Of a DNA stretch of 64,000 nucleotides, positions 40,201-52,931 are shown piece after piece. The stretch spans positions 6,556,399-6,620,398 of the forward strand of contig SSBO01000001.1 in NCBI GenBank assembly GCA_005281725.1, in the 5' to 3' direction. Numbering within the stretch: position 1 is the first letter of the stretch; every line of letters starts with the position of its first letter. The notes under the pieces are model-generated. The model saw only the letters and a program-made list of their open reading frames with translations, was not told where the DNA came from and did not search any database. The stretch is from Wuchereria bancrofti. Its lineage: Eukaryota; Nematoda; Chromadorea; Rhabditida; Onchocercidae. Made by a program: the position numbers and the translations under genes.

Positions 40201-43200
40201 TCATTTTCTTGCTGACAACAAAATCCTTTCTTATTCTTTTAGAAAGCTAATGCATACCAACAGTAGTAATACAAGGTAAAAATCAAATTTGAAATTAAAT
40301 TTGAAATCTAAAGTTTATTTTAAAAGAAACTTCTCTTTCAATAGCTTGTAAGTTGCTGACGAAGTGATGAACATTTTGAGGTAATTTTTTGTTATTTTAT
40401 TTCATATTATTGTTAGCAGACACTTACTTATCTATGAGCGGACGAAAAGATGAAATATGAAAACAGAAAATAAAATTTTACTCCCACTCAATCAAATTTA
40501 TGGTCTTTAATTATTTTGTAATAATTACAATTCAGCTACTGCTCATTACAGTCAGAAATATGGAAAACAATAATTACATTAATTAATAGGAGGTGCAAAT
40601 GATGCCTTCAAGATTTAGCCATTCAACAGGATCTATAAATTAAATTTAATCAAATTTAGGAATTGATTTTCTTGGTATCGCAATGTATCATATTCTTGGT
40701 TAAAAGCAATACCTAACGGAATTCCATACAATTCAGCTACTGCTTCTTCATTGTTATATCATTATTACAAGTTAAGGTGAATTTGTCCTTAATGCATTCC
40801 TTACGAATAACGTTCCGTTCGTCCATTATTCGCAAGTCAAAAATACATCAAAAAGCAAATTGTTTAAATAGGAACGGCCAAAAAAAAAATTCTTTAAGAA
40901 TAAAATTAAAATTTGGAATTACCTTTCATCTTCGGAACTGCAATTAAGATTTAAATTCTTCGGATCACCACGAACCCATTATGTTCACATTAGCGATCAT
41001 GAGATACATGGGAGGTCATTGCTTTACTTGCCGTTTGCCATACCAACCACATAAAGGGTCACATCTTTACCGTTTCTTCGTTTATGAATACCGCCTTTTA
41101 ATTACAGGTCGTCGGAGATCGATCTGTGCGTTGACAATTAAATTCAAAAAATGCAATTTTCCGACTATTTATGTGCTTTTCAATTACTATTAACTCTTTT
41201 TTTTTGACTATTAACTCTTCTGTCATTTAAATTTCACTGCTAACAAATTCTTCGCGGAGTTGAGCATTTAAAAAAATAATTTTTATTTAGTCGCTGCTAA
41301 ATATAGAGCAATGCAAAGATCGGAGTAGCAGAAAAATACAGAATGTGAAATATTTCTAAGGTGTGAATTTCGAAAAAGCTTGAGACGAAATTATTATTAA
41401 GGAAAGGTACTTAATACTACTGCTTCATAGAATGTCATACGTAAAGCTATTTTTACAGTGACGTTGCATTACTCATGATGTACTAAAATTAGATATCAGA
41501 AAATTTGGTCTGAAAAAAAAAGTTTTGCAGTAATGGAAAACCCACTAAAAGTTTTTCCTGGGGTCATATTTCGCGTCTTCAAACATCACAGAGAATACTA
41601 ATAGTAATAATTAATAATTAATAATAATATTAAAAGTTATGGAGAGAAAAGAGGAAGAGTGGAAACTGAATTACATAAAATTAGGTACGAGAAATGGCTC
41701 TAAAATTTACATATGACCGCCTGCTAATTTGTTTTTGTTCATTCTTGCGCAAATGGTGCAGTGCTTTTGTACATAATATTGAATTTCTCAACGAATTAGT
41801 GAATTAATTTTAAGTAGAATAAAATAATTAAATTACTTTATTGCTTTGCTATTACCACAATAACACTTTTTAAAGCAAATGCATTTTAGTTCACAAGCGA
41901 ATTTCTTCCCTCATCCAATTGTTAAACTAAAATTTGGTAGAGAATAAAATTTTCTAAAATTACGAAACTGAAAGAGACATAGCATGGATGAATCACTAGT
42001 ATGATAAAACGATGGGATATGACTGATAAGATAGTTGAGCTAGTCCTTCCATAAAATGAGTACATAGAGGGGTGATATCTAAGGCATATATCAAGCCATG
42101 TGTAATATTATAACAGTTTTATATGTCTAATAGACAAATCTTTTTAGTAATGGATTCCAAAAACGCCTAGCAACAGATAATCATTATGCGGTGCCAAGGC
42201 GATAGTGTTTTGATAAGAAGGAAAAGGGAATGAAAAACTTGAAATACTGACGATCAACAATAAATGAAGGAGGAAATTGTACTAGTAATAGTTTCAAAAT
42301 GACAAAAGAGATGAAGGGGACAAAGAACGGAAGAATGAGACAACGCGAGAAAAATGGCACTTTCCATCTGCCTAATGTGTGTCAGCTAAGTGTCAAAAAA
42401 TGCAATCGCAAATTAAGTTGGTCTTTGCACTGCGTCACTGACAACTAGTATTAAGATGTGCGGTGAATGACAATAGCTTTATTGAAATTACAACTCAGAC
42501 CAGTATTGTTAACGGAACACTTTAAGAATATCTCTCAGATCAGATAATTTTGTTTTGCTTCGGAATAAAATCTTATTATAGTTAATTTACTTTCCGAGAT
42601 AGCACAAAAAAATGGGTTTTTTTTTTTAATTTAGCATTAGTCGGATTTTCCTGAAAAGTAAGAGATTATATGTGCTTACAGTTTTCGACTTTTAGAGGCA
42701 TAAGTCTATTGGTAACTAATGGTAAGTGAACATTCCAATTACTTATTGACTTCAGAATAACTTGACAACAAGGATGAAAACGAGAAATGGCTGTGCATTC
42801 CTTTCAAGATAAGTTGAACGGAACGGTTCTACACCATAGGCCAACAAATAAAGTGAAGGAGAAGACATCAGGAAGTCGTTAGCATTTTACGCCATAGCAA
42901 CACTGCTACCGCAAAGTACGACAACGCTTTTTTCTTTTGTAAGAAGTATCAAATGACAGCAAATCTGGAATTAGCGAGAGAGTGTCATCTGCATAGGTTG
43001 AGATTTGCTTTTGTTTTTGCTTTGCATTAATTGGAGGACAATGTAGGAAATAAATAAATGAAAATTTAAATTTATGAGATTTTCAAGCAGAAAAAAAGCG
43101 TGCTGCTCACAATTATTAATTGTTATCTACTGTAATTTATTCATATCTAATTAATTTATTGATGTCTAATTCATTTATTCTCGTTCAGTATGAGTAATAA

Positions 43201-44938
43201 TTCTTAAACAGCAATCACGTTTTGCTCAATGTGTATAGTAATATTTCAGATTTATTCTGAATGATTTTTTCCGTTCGATGATCAACTAATTCTTAACGAA
43301 AAAATATAGCGAAAGAAATACTTAAATCATTGTAAGATTGTCTATGCATGTTTTCGGTCATTTATTTGATTTCTACGACTCGTATCAAATGTCGCAAATG
43401 AAAAGCAAATCTGTTTGAAACCGATTTTCAGTAACCTTTCAAATCTTTCCGTTTTGTTATGCAACACTAAGTAGCATTAAAGTAAATGAATATCATTATA
43501 TCATGGCAGTTATAGGGATGAAATTGACGCAATTCCAATTTATTATTCCATGATATCTTTTCGTTAGAATGTTAAGAATGCAAAAAAGAAGAAAGAATGA
43601 GTGGAAGTTGAATGCTTGAATTTATGCGTCATACCTCTTTGTGATCTTCCTTACTTCCCGTACTCCATTTCCCTTCTTTGTTTGCAGTTTTCTCATAATC
43701 GGACGAGGTCACCTCATAAATGTCCTTTTACCAATCAAAAATTCATTCATTCACTTTTTTTCAATAAAAAGAGCAAAAGAATAAGAATATTTTTTTGCGA
43801 TCAAAAAAGACTCACACTGGTTCTATCATTTATGTAAAGCAGAAGGAGTAAGATTGTAATTCAACTTTGGGTCCATTGCTTCCTGTTAATTTTCATTTGC
43901 ATGCAAAAATGACCTTCCAGTTTTATGATCGCATTTGTATTCCGAAAAATGATTGCAAGGAGAAATATAATGTATTTATCTTTTTTTATTGATTAGCAAG
44001 AGAATTTTTCGTCAAACTTTCTTCCCTTTTTTTCATCGATGTGGTAAAAATTTTTGCAAATTAACGCTAGTTTTTTTTTCCGTAAATACAACTTTTTACT
44101 AAAGCTATAAATTTTCTCAATTTTAAAAACTTTAAATCTAAAGTAATTTCATGTTTCATGAGTGAATTTCATGAGAAAAAAATCATAATCACCGAATATT
44201 TCCATTCTTATCGATTACCGATGGTTTTTTGCATGTGACATGTTATGAAGATATCTTCGAAAAACTGACAGTATAGAATTGAAATAAAAGATTAATTTAT
44301 TGACAAGAAATATTCTATCCAGCAGATGAATGCTATATAACAAAATCATAGAAACAAATATTTCAGATTTCAGTAATGTGGAAGTATGCTGGTATTGAAC
44401 TGCTCTGACTAATTATAAGCAAAACTTGAATCACCCATATTCTTACTTTTCACAAGAAATACCACACGGATATACTACAGTCACAGCACTTATATCAAGG
44501 ATATATTCTGCTTGTATGTTCTGTCAGCTCATAATGAATTATTGTATTGAAAGCTTCTAAATGTTGACGGCTTCCCGTCCCAGCTATCCCATGCTGCCGC
44601 GCTATAAATTAATATCAGTTACTTTCAGAAAAACTTCTTTATTTTAATGTTTTTGTTTAATTTTTTTTTTTTTTTTTAGTGAAGAGGGCGAGGCATGGAA
44701 GATTTTTCGTTAGTTCTTTTTTTAAAGGATTTTCACTGAAAAATTAAATTTTAATAATGCAAGTTAAATTTTAAATTTTGTTCAGCCCAATTCTCAATTT
44801 TAACTTTAGAATTTACAGCCTGAAAAAAAAACGATGAATTATAAAAACATCTGATAGCTATTCAAAAATAAGGTATTTTGGTGAATAGCAAAATGCTCCG
44901 GATATAGTTCAGAATCAAAAAGCACCAATAAATGAGAA
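34261..44938. other. Intergenic, no gene seen
   Basis: About 10.7 kb of AT-rich sequence. Frames are at most about 78 codons, without recognised domains or signal peptides plus consistent splice sites. Only small direct repeats were noted, such as ACTAATATGAAACAAATA at 38352-38369 and 38386-38403, and a small stem TTTATCTA/TAGATAAA at 35401-35423. I found no tRNA or rRNA. Confidence 0.45.
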
Positions 44939-44976
44939 AATCACATAAGCGTAATTAAGAATCACATAAGCGTAAT
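44939..44976. repeat. 21-bp in-frame tandem duplication across a stop codon
   Basis: AATCACATAAGCGTAAT occurs at 44939-44955 and again at 44960-44976, a spacing of exactly 21 bases (7 codons). On the minus strand both copies carry the same ACGCTTATGTGA end in the same frame, so the stop codon of the ShKT-nitrobindin gene is present twice. Confidence 0.9.
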
Positions 44977-46250
44977 CACGTAGTCGCCATTGGTAATTAA
45001 TTTAAGATCGATCTCTTCTCCATAGGTAACTTTCAGAATTGTTGGGGAAACTGCTTTGCCGCCAAATTCAGAGCGCCATTTACCGATCAGGAATGCTACG
45101 CTTTTAAGGGTTGTTGGTACTTTTTTCAAATCATATTCTGAAAGATTTCAATCAAAATAAGTTACAAGAAAATTTATTCTCCTTTATTGACTTTGCAATT
45201 AAAATTATAAGAAAATATTGGCATTTATTAACTCTGAAAAATACAACCTTTGGCTATTAGTTCACAACCAGAAAGCTGACAGCTTTTTTTGCAATAATTA
45301 TTTGGAAACTCATTAATAAAATCGCATTTTGTACTGTTTTCAACTACGCATGTAAAGCAGTTCATATCAAAATCTAAGCAGTCTATTGAACGATCTGAAA
45401 AAAGAATGAAGATCACTGGCTCCTGGGTGACTTACAGTAAGCTTGCTGATGCTCTAGAATGTTATTAGCGCAGTGCTCATAATGAAAATGGAAAGTCGGC
45501 CAGAATTGAAAAAAAAATATGTATATATATAAAATATGGACTTCTCAAAATTACAGTTCTTTAAAATTGTTTTAATTTTAGACCTAACAGAGACATGGTG
45601 ATTGGTGTGTCGGTTAAAAATTATAATATATGTGAATGCACAGTGAAAATAGTCATTAATTAATGAACGCACAGTGAAAAGTTTGAAAAGCTGCACAGAA
45701 ATATTCCATTGACCAGAAAAATCAATTAAAATATATAGATGGAGAATGAAAAGAAATAAAATGAGAAATATTTCATAAATGAAATGGGAAATACCACATG
45801 CATTGAAAGTAGTAAGACCTTTTGCCTAAAATGCAACTTAAAATTTTGGATCAAAGCAAATAGTTTTGAAATATTCGCCGTTATTCGTTCTCTCCAAAAA
45901 TCATATGTAAAAACGCATTATACTGCTTATAGAGTATTATATCTTCATTTCCATTTCAACTCATTTCGTTCAAAATATTTTAGTATACTTTATCACTTTA
46001 AAATTTCATTTGATTTGTATATCCCAGTCCAATCTCCGTTAAGCTTTGCGACAACTTTATTATCTGCTGGCCCTAATTGAACGGTGTTAGCTTAGAAAAC
46101 CGAATTCGATGTGATATATTTTATTTCGAACTTGCTAGATTTAGTAGCATCCAACGCAAAGATAGTTCTGTTCAGATGAAAAGTAAACCAACCTGGAACT
46201 GGACTGAGGTGCAGTAAAATGGGGAGCAATAAAGACAGCACTGTAAACAT
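44962..46250 (-). CDS. Secreted ShKT-domain protein with truncated nitrobindin (THAP4-like) domain, 126 aa
   Basis: Three exons in agreeing phase: 46250-46193 (signal peptide MFTVLSLLLPILLHLSPVP, phase 1), 45394-45248 (ShK-like domain) and 45137-44962. The mature part begins DRSIDC. Six or more cysteines in a ShK-like spacing (C-x7-C-x2-C-x7-C-x11-C-x3-C-x4-C) span about residues 25-65. Residues from about 70 contain LIGKWRSEFGG, SPTI and VTYGEEID, matching the start of the nitrobindin/THAP4-like heme-binding barrel; ShKT plus this domain is, as I recall, a nematode architecture. The family barrel is about 150 residues, but here only about 55 remain before TGA at 44964-44962, inside a 21-bp tandem duplication. 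Secretion is inferred. It could be a genuinely shortened protein, a decaying gene, or a model missing 3' exons; I found none convincing downstream. Confidence 0.65.
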
Positions 46251-46310
46251 GTGTGCTATGAAAAGTGCGGGTTCTAAATAACGTAGACCTATCAATTATG
46301 TTAAAAAACA

Positions 46311-46526
46311 TCATTGTAAATATGGACCACCACTTGTTCCAAAAAATGAGATACGCAATAATTCAATCGGTTCATCATCTTTCATCTGATTTTCTGACTT
46401 CTTCTCCAAAGTTTTAGAAAATTTTCTTCCATAAAAATTACCAAGAAATCTTTTCCAATAAATCAATCCAACTCGTTCAACAAAGTAATTGTATCTTACT
46501 CCACATATTCCCAAATACCACTCTTT
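46311..46526 (-). CDS. Unrecognised open frame, 71 codons, possible exon or gene remnant
   Basis: An open minus-strand frame bounded upstream by TAA (46529-46527) and ending in TGA (46313-46311). It is less repetitive than neighbouring frames, with charged and aromatic composition (for example ERVGLIYWKRFLGNFYGRKF and MKDDEPIELLRISFFGTSGG). It has no conventional ATG until about 46382 and no clear splice acceptor, and I do not recognise a family. It lies just upstream of the ShKT gene on the same strand; it may be an exon of another transcript, a pseudogene piece or chance. Confidence 0.2.
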   Translation of the reverse strand, partial: KEWYLGICGVRYNYFVERVGLIYWKRFLGNFYGRKFSKTLEKKSENQMKDDEPIELLRISFFGTSGGPYLQ

Positions 46527-47771
46527 TTATGCAAAAAATATTGGACTTAAAGCGTGACTCACTCCCACTTATTTATATTAAGCCTGCAATGAAATATGCC
46601 AGCCATCCGACAAGAATCTGTCTCCAAGGAAGTCTTAAATTTATGCCTCTATTTGCAACTTAGTAAGCTTTTCTTGGAACTTCTAAAAGATTTCGATATA
46701 TTGGAGATAGTGTAACTTTAGGCACATAAGAATGATAGCTTCGACGATGAAATTAGCCCAATGATTATTTGATTAATGAGCCCCAATTGTGTATTTCAAT
46801 GCTGGACTATACTGTTTAATCAAATTAATATATGTCATTCACTAATTCTTGCTATTTCTGGATCTCTGTCACATGTATAATATCATCTAAATATCATTTT
46901 TGGTGAAAAACAACTCGATATCACACTCTCAGAATACTTGCGCATTAACGCAGTAAAAGAGATGAAGACAGTGGTGGCAAGCTGAATCGGTAATTCTGGA
47001 AAATCATTGAATCTCTCGAGTTCTTAATTTTGTTATACAAGCACTAGTTGATAAAAGGACGACAAGTAAGTAACTGCTACTACTGTTCATAATGAGGTCC
47101 AGTACGACAGTTACAAATTCTCCTATAATAATAAATGTTTTTTAACAAATGTGAGTGAAGTCAAAACAGTAGAAATAAATGTTTAAATAATCATGAAGTT
47201 TTCATGGGGTCAATGTGCTATATTCTAAAAATATATCATCTGTGGAACAAAAACGAAAAGTTCAATGAAAAACAAATGGTGTTGCAAAAACTCACGGTGA
47301 AAAAAATTATAGTTATAGCTAACAGCCAAGAAAAATAAAGACATAAGCAAAAAACATTCACATGCATAAATTCTACGATATTTTGAAAACAAACTAGGCT
47401 GAAAAGTAGAGAGCTCCAGAGGATTGCATAATAGTAGTGATGTTTAAGATATAAACACTCGAGGAAATTACAGTGAGTTCAAACTTTACAAGTTGCGAGA
47501 TGTCATTAAAAAACGAAAAAAAATTTGTACTAAAAAATGGAGATAATTAACAATACAAAAATTAATTAACTTGATGAGAGATCACTATAAAAAGATTTAA
47601 CAAATTTATTTTGTCTAGAAAGAAAATCCACCAAAATCTGACACGATGTTCTAAAAAGGCTTGAATTAACTTTGAGTTCGACCACAAGAAATTGCAGCAT
47701 CCTTTTTTGAAAACAATTTCATCTGAAAATCGAAAGCGGCGTTTGAAACAGTTGAGATTCTCACTAAAATA
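46527..47771. other. Intergenic between the ShKT gene and the 3' end of exo-1
   Basis: Holds the exo-1 3' untranslated region at its right end. No other gene is recognised. Confidence 0.45.
47605..47610 (-). terminator. Polyadenylation signal of exo-1
   Basis: Minus-strand AATAAA about 162 nt after the exo-1 stop codon, a typical distance for a nematode 3' UTR. Confidence 0.5.
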
Positions 47772-50700
47772 TCACTTTTCTTTTAGTATATCCGAACTTA
47801 TTTTTCCTGGAACATCTTGAGATCCACTGCTATCAATCTGTAATGACAAAAGAATTTATCATGATAATATGATCTATTGCAATATAATTCGCTTTTTATA
47901 GGCAATACGATTTGTTTTTGCTTTGCTGAGAAAAATAAAAGTAATTTGAAGCAGAAAATCAAATTATATAAGAAACTCTCTTATAGAAACTAATATGTGG
48001 GTCTTACCTGAGATAATTCTGTTTGAGAAGCACCAGGCACAGTACGTAAAGAAAGCAAGCGCCGTGAAAGACCACTAAAATTTTAAGAAAAATAATTGAA
48101 AATCATATTTTTGAATTATCCAAACCATCTCAATGAAAATCTCAGATTCTGATTCATCTGATATAAATGAACAATTTCATTTCCAATTCACGTAGAACAT
48201 TCATGAATTATAGACCTCGTTCTTGATCCTTTGTTCAAAAAGTATTTACTACAAAATATGCTGTCCCTTGCCGCTTTAAACGGAGTTCCCATTACTGACA
48301 TGATTGGTACGATACCTTCATTACCATGGTTCTCTTCATTAATACGGTCATCTTCAAGAGCTTTGCGAGACTTTTTGACAGGTATTTCAAACGAAGCTAT
48401 AAATTAACTAAATAACAGTGACTTCTTCTAAAAAGAAATATGAAATTATTTGAAATTTAAGAAAACAGTTTAAAGAACCATGAAAATTACTTTTTGTTTT
48501 TTGTGACATGTTTGCTGTAATAGCAAATTCTTTCAGTAGACGATCACAATTCCAATTTCGACGAGCACCATTCCCACTTTTTACAACACCAATGGAATGG
48601 ACAGTTGTCAATTTATAGCCCATTTTTGTTAAAATTTGATCGGTTTTTGAAGTTTCCACCAGTAGTTTCTATAAAAACGCATTTATATTACAAGAAACTC
48701 TTTATATTAATTTTAAAAAAAGCAAAAATATTTATTTCATGAATTATGTCGAACATTATGTAAATCCTTAGTCTTTTCTGACGAAACGAAGTCATCGCTG
48801 TCATCAGTTAAACTGTTTGCCAAAATTTTCGAACCCGTTGTCGATAAACAATTGGAAATACGTAGCGGTGGCGGTCGAGACGATTCAAGCTAAATAAAAT
48901 AGTACGAATATGAAGATCGTAACATAAAATATAATATATATATTTCGGAAACTAAGATGAATTTCCATATATTATATATATTTTCTTCAATTAGTAGAAA
49001 ATCTTCAAACTGGATAATATGCAGCTACCACGAATGCACCACAAGATGATTTTTTCCTGATTTTGTCATCATACGTTTCCTTCTGTCGCATTTCTGCAGT
49101 TTTGTAGTTGGAACTCCAAATTGACCAATCAGGCACATTTTCAGGTAAGGTTATTTGTTCAGTTTGAAAACCACCAGGGATATTCCCCAAGGCAAAACTG
49201 AAATTGGCATTTCTTAGACGAATAAACTAGGATATAATAATATAAAATCTAGGTCTCAAGAAAGCAAACCTTGTAGCAATTTCTGGTGATTGAATACTTC
49301 CCGCGTAAGAAAAATAATTATCGCTTTCTTGGCTACTTGATTGAAACTATAAATATTAAGATTACTTCAGTATTTAAAAATTAAATCTAGTCAAAGAGTT
49401 GCACTGATACCCACTTCTCTACCATCTTCATTGCTTTGTTGATTTAACGGATACTCGTTTAATGGGCGCTGACGTCTCTCAACCGGATCAAAAACAATCT
49501 GATAAAGGAATGTATTTTCGGCACGAATGAAATCGTCGATAAACTGTTTAGTCACTTTTAAGGAATTCTTGTTGAGATACCGTGGAAGGCGAGGTAGAAC
49601 CTAAAAAAGAAGCTGAAAAAGAACGAAAATACTTTTTCAAAAATAAAGCATTTACTGATATGTTTTCATTTACCTGGTACAAATTTCTACCATTGGTTTT
49701 CGCGAAAAAAGCTGCTGCTTTATTTAAGCCCACTCCAGGAAGACCCGCCTAAAACTGAACAATGTATTTGTTAGCCAAGATCGATTCACTAAAAGAGTCT
49801 ATAAATTAGTTAAAAATTTCGTTAGAATCACCAAAATTTCTCTTTAATTTTTTACCCACATTGCAGTTAATATGATCATCAAATTTATAGAAAATTAAGC
49901 GAGAATTGTTACTGTCGTACTACTTTCTAGGTCTTCTTTTTCTTGATTTCACTTGATCTTGTTTTACAAGGTTTCGTTTCAATAGCATCTAATTGCACAT
50001 TCGGCTAAAGTAAGCACAGTATACGGCTTTCTGCTTGAATAGTTGAAAGACTATTCTGTATTCCGAATCATTATCTTCTAACTTAACTGGCAAAAATTCA
50101 TAAATCTTACTTGCAAATAGTCACATCCAGAAAGAATGCAAATTCTTCGAAACTTGTCAAAATCAAAATTTTCCGCAAGTGCCCTACACAGACATTTTGG
50201 TAATAAGCTTTGGTCGAAAATAACACAAGATCCATTAGGATCCATTTTGAAAATTATCTGTAAATTTAAATTTAAAAACTTACTAAAAAAAAATTATTGA
50301 AGACTTGAGTTGAACCACACAAGTCTTTAATAAAAATAAAACCACCTAAATCATCAACCAGAATCAATACCGCACTATCGCTTTTATCAAATGATAAATA
50401 ACAAAGACGACCAACTTTTTCGCAACCGAAAGCAATGAGATCAGAATCTTCAGTTACCACTGCTTGCGCCATTTTTGTTTTAGTCAGAAAAGTAAGCTGC
50501 GCATCTGATTCATAAGGAGCTACAATAACATCAACCATATTTAGACGTCGAAATGCCTTAAATAAGTAAACATTTATTAATTAGTGAGCTTATTATGTAT
50601 TATCATTATGACTTATTATGTAAGTCAAATAAAAAATGTTCAATTTTTTTGGCATATTAGATTTACAAATAGTAGAAGTAAAGTTTACGAATTTGGTTTA

Positions 50701-52032
50701 TTGAGCAAAAAAATAAGCCATTAAAAAAATGCAAATCTGTTACTGAATTTTAATCCGAAACCGAAGTTTTTAATTCATTTTAAACGCAGTTGAAATCTTC
50801 CTATAATTTATTTACTGAATATTCAACATCTGTTATTTATTCATCTATAAATATTTTCTTATTTTACTCTGCTGAATGATACATATAACTTCTTTAAGTT
50901 CAGAGGACTATTTTTACCTGAATGGCACTTTCAATCACTTTCGGTGTCAATGTAGCACTACGTTTGAAACAATTGTAAGCTTCACTTGCTCTACCTTCGC
51001 TCATCAATAAATCACCTCTTTGTTTATGAAAATCACGCTTCTCGCGTCGTGAACTATTAGTTTCCTGTAATTATCAATTTGGAAAAGTAACCAAATCTGC
51101 TTCACCAATAACTTAATGATGTATTCATAACTACAATTAAACGAACTTTTTTAGCAGGCAGCATTTGTCCATCGAAAACAAGGATAACATGACAACCAAT
51201 TGCGAGTAAAGCCTTCACGTATTTAAGCACGTAGCGTATATAACTGAAGAATGTTACATCAGAGTCAAAAAAGAAAAAAACAAAGCAATTACGAAGAAGT
51301 GGGATTAAGAATTCTTTCTCCACTGGCGATGGAACAGAAGCTACCTTTAGAAAAAGTAAATCGAGGACAAAACACCTCAGTAGACACGACTGAGATGCCA
51401 TTTTTCCGAAGTAGGAAACTGGAAGCGAATCTTAGGAATTTTACGCTTCTTTAAAGAGACTGATACATGAATTTTGTGATTTCTAGCGGCCAAATCCAAA
51501 TATTTAGACTCTCAGACGATCATGTGAAAAATTGTAGTGTAAGAATTTCGCATAAAAGAAACTAACAAATCGGTTTCACATCCTTGAGCAACTTTGTCAG
51601 CACAGCCAATCAATCCTCGATGTAGCAGACAACTAATATCCACAGCAACTGATTGATGCGCAAACTCACTGATATTTCCCTAAAAAAAACTGGTCCGTTG
51701 TATCAACAAGTGAACGTTTTCACAATATTACAGATAATATACATAGACTAACTCTTGTCATACAAGGGGACGTGGAAATGTGGAGGCTCCAACTGAAAAG
51801 AAACACATGTGGAGTTATAAGAAAAAGCCATGGTCGTGATACATCATTTTAACGCCTATGTATTGCTCTCTCGATGTAAACATCGCCCAACTTTCGAAAG
51901 TAATCAAATAAAGAAAACAAGAGAAAGACTGCTTACATTATGCTTTTCTTGAAAAATGAAATTAAATCCAACTAAAAAGTTCACCTGACGACATGCATTC
52001 TTCACGAAAGGCAACAAATTGTGTATTCCCAT
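47772..52032 (-). CDS. exo-1: Exonuclease 1 (5'-3' exonuclease, FEN1/XPG family), 608 aa
   Basis: Nuclear 5'-3' double-strand DNA exonuclease and flap endonuclease of mismatch repair, resection and meiotic recombination. Fifteen phase-consistent exons: 52032-51985, 51679-51567, 51243-51147, 51064-50918, 50556-50416, 50257-50111, 49748-49674, 49600-49415, 49346-49270, 49197-49029, 48889-48755, 48668-48491, 48396-48216, 48074-48008, 47837-47772. Starts [13 protein letters not shown], as the family does. The two-metal site is intact: D30 (VAVD), D78 (VFDG), K85, R92, E151/D153 (APYESDA), D172/D174 (TEDSD) and D228 (SGCDYL), within one to three residues of human numbering. The helix-hairpin GLPGVG is at 233-238, and SYAG followed by ALGN marks the end of the catalytic core. 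The C-terminal ~250 residues are poorly conserved, with a basic KKSRK (512-516) possible nuclear signal. It is shorter than human EXO1 (846 aa), mainly in this tail. Divergent from ZNF622. Confidence 0.96.
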
Positions 52033-52931
52033 AGCCAGCAATAACAAAATCCTGAAACTTTGTATTTTGTTACTTGAAGTGAACAGCGTGTAATTGACCT
52101 CAAGAGAAGTTCACTTCTCTGCGCATCACCGTGACCATTTTGTAACAAAAATTTCAATAAATTTCAAAGATAGAAATTTTGCGCCACAGGAATAAAGTTG
52201 TAACAGATTATTTATAACTTAGAAAGACATCATGTAACCAGTATGAAATATTTTTCTGGTTTGGATACGATTCGCTAACAAACGGTAAAAAAATCAGTGT
52301 ATGGGTTGGGTGCAGCTATTGTGGTCGGCCATTGGTGCGTGGTCTTCATGGCGGGTAGTAGAAGGCTTTGATCAGTTGGTCTATTCCATTATCTCTTTGG
52401 TTCCTTCATGATAGCATCATTACAGGTGGCATACTTGCAATGTTTTCTTATTATGTGCTGCTGTATATCTAACACATTTGTACGCTTATTGACATCAGTT
52501 CAACCAATTCCATCCATACAAACAAGAATTTTCGTATGAACCAGAGATATACCTGACAGGGACCGTGGATTTCTAAACATACATATAGTTAAGCCACGTA
52601 GGTATTCTGTCTTTATCATCTTTTAGTGACGAACTTCTCTTTATATAACTCATCTTCTGTATATTTAGTGGCAATCATTTTGAACCATTTGGTAACACTG
52701 ACAATTAATTCCATTTAGAATTGTCGTTTCTGAATGAAAAGACAAGTAACTGAATACTTTGTTGGGGATGAATTTGCTCCATTTAAGTAAAGAAAATTTC
52801 GCACGAGTTTTACGCACTTCATTCAAGAATTCATCTTCAGAGTTATTGTTCGGCTTTCATTGAATCTCTTGGTGGGGCTCTTTCAGGCATCTGTTGTTAA
52901 CTGCTAATTTCAATACTTGTAACTTTTTGCT
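52033..52931. promoter_or_regulatory. Divergent intergenic region between exo-1 and ZNF622 homologue
   Basis: About 0.9 kb separates the two start codons, so both promoters should lie here. A strong acceptor CTCTTTCAG at 52878-52886, 45 bases before the ZNF622 ATG, is a likely spliced-leader or 5' UTR acceptor. A GC-richer stretch at about 52300-52400 stands out. No ORF of note. Confidence 0.5.

Noticed and set aside
51251..51454. Plus-strand frame over the exo-1 5' region
   Set aside because: It is antisense to exo-1 exon 51243-51147 and its flanking intron, and has no recognised domain.
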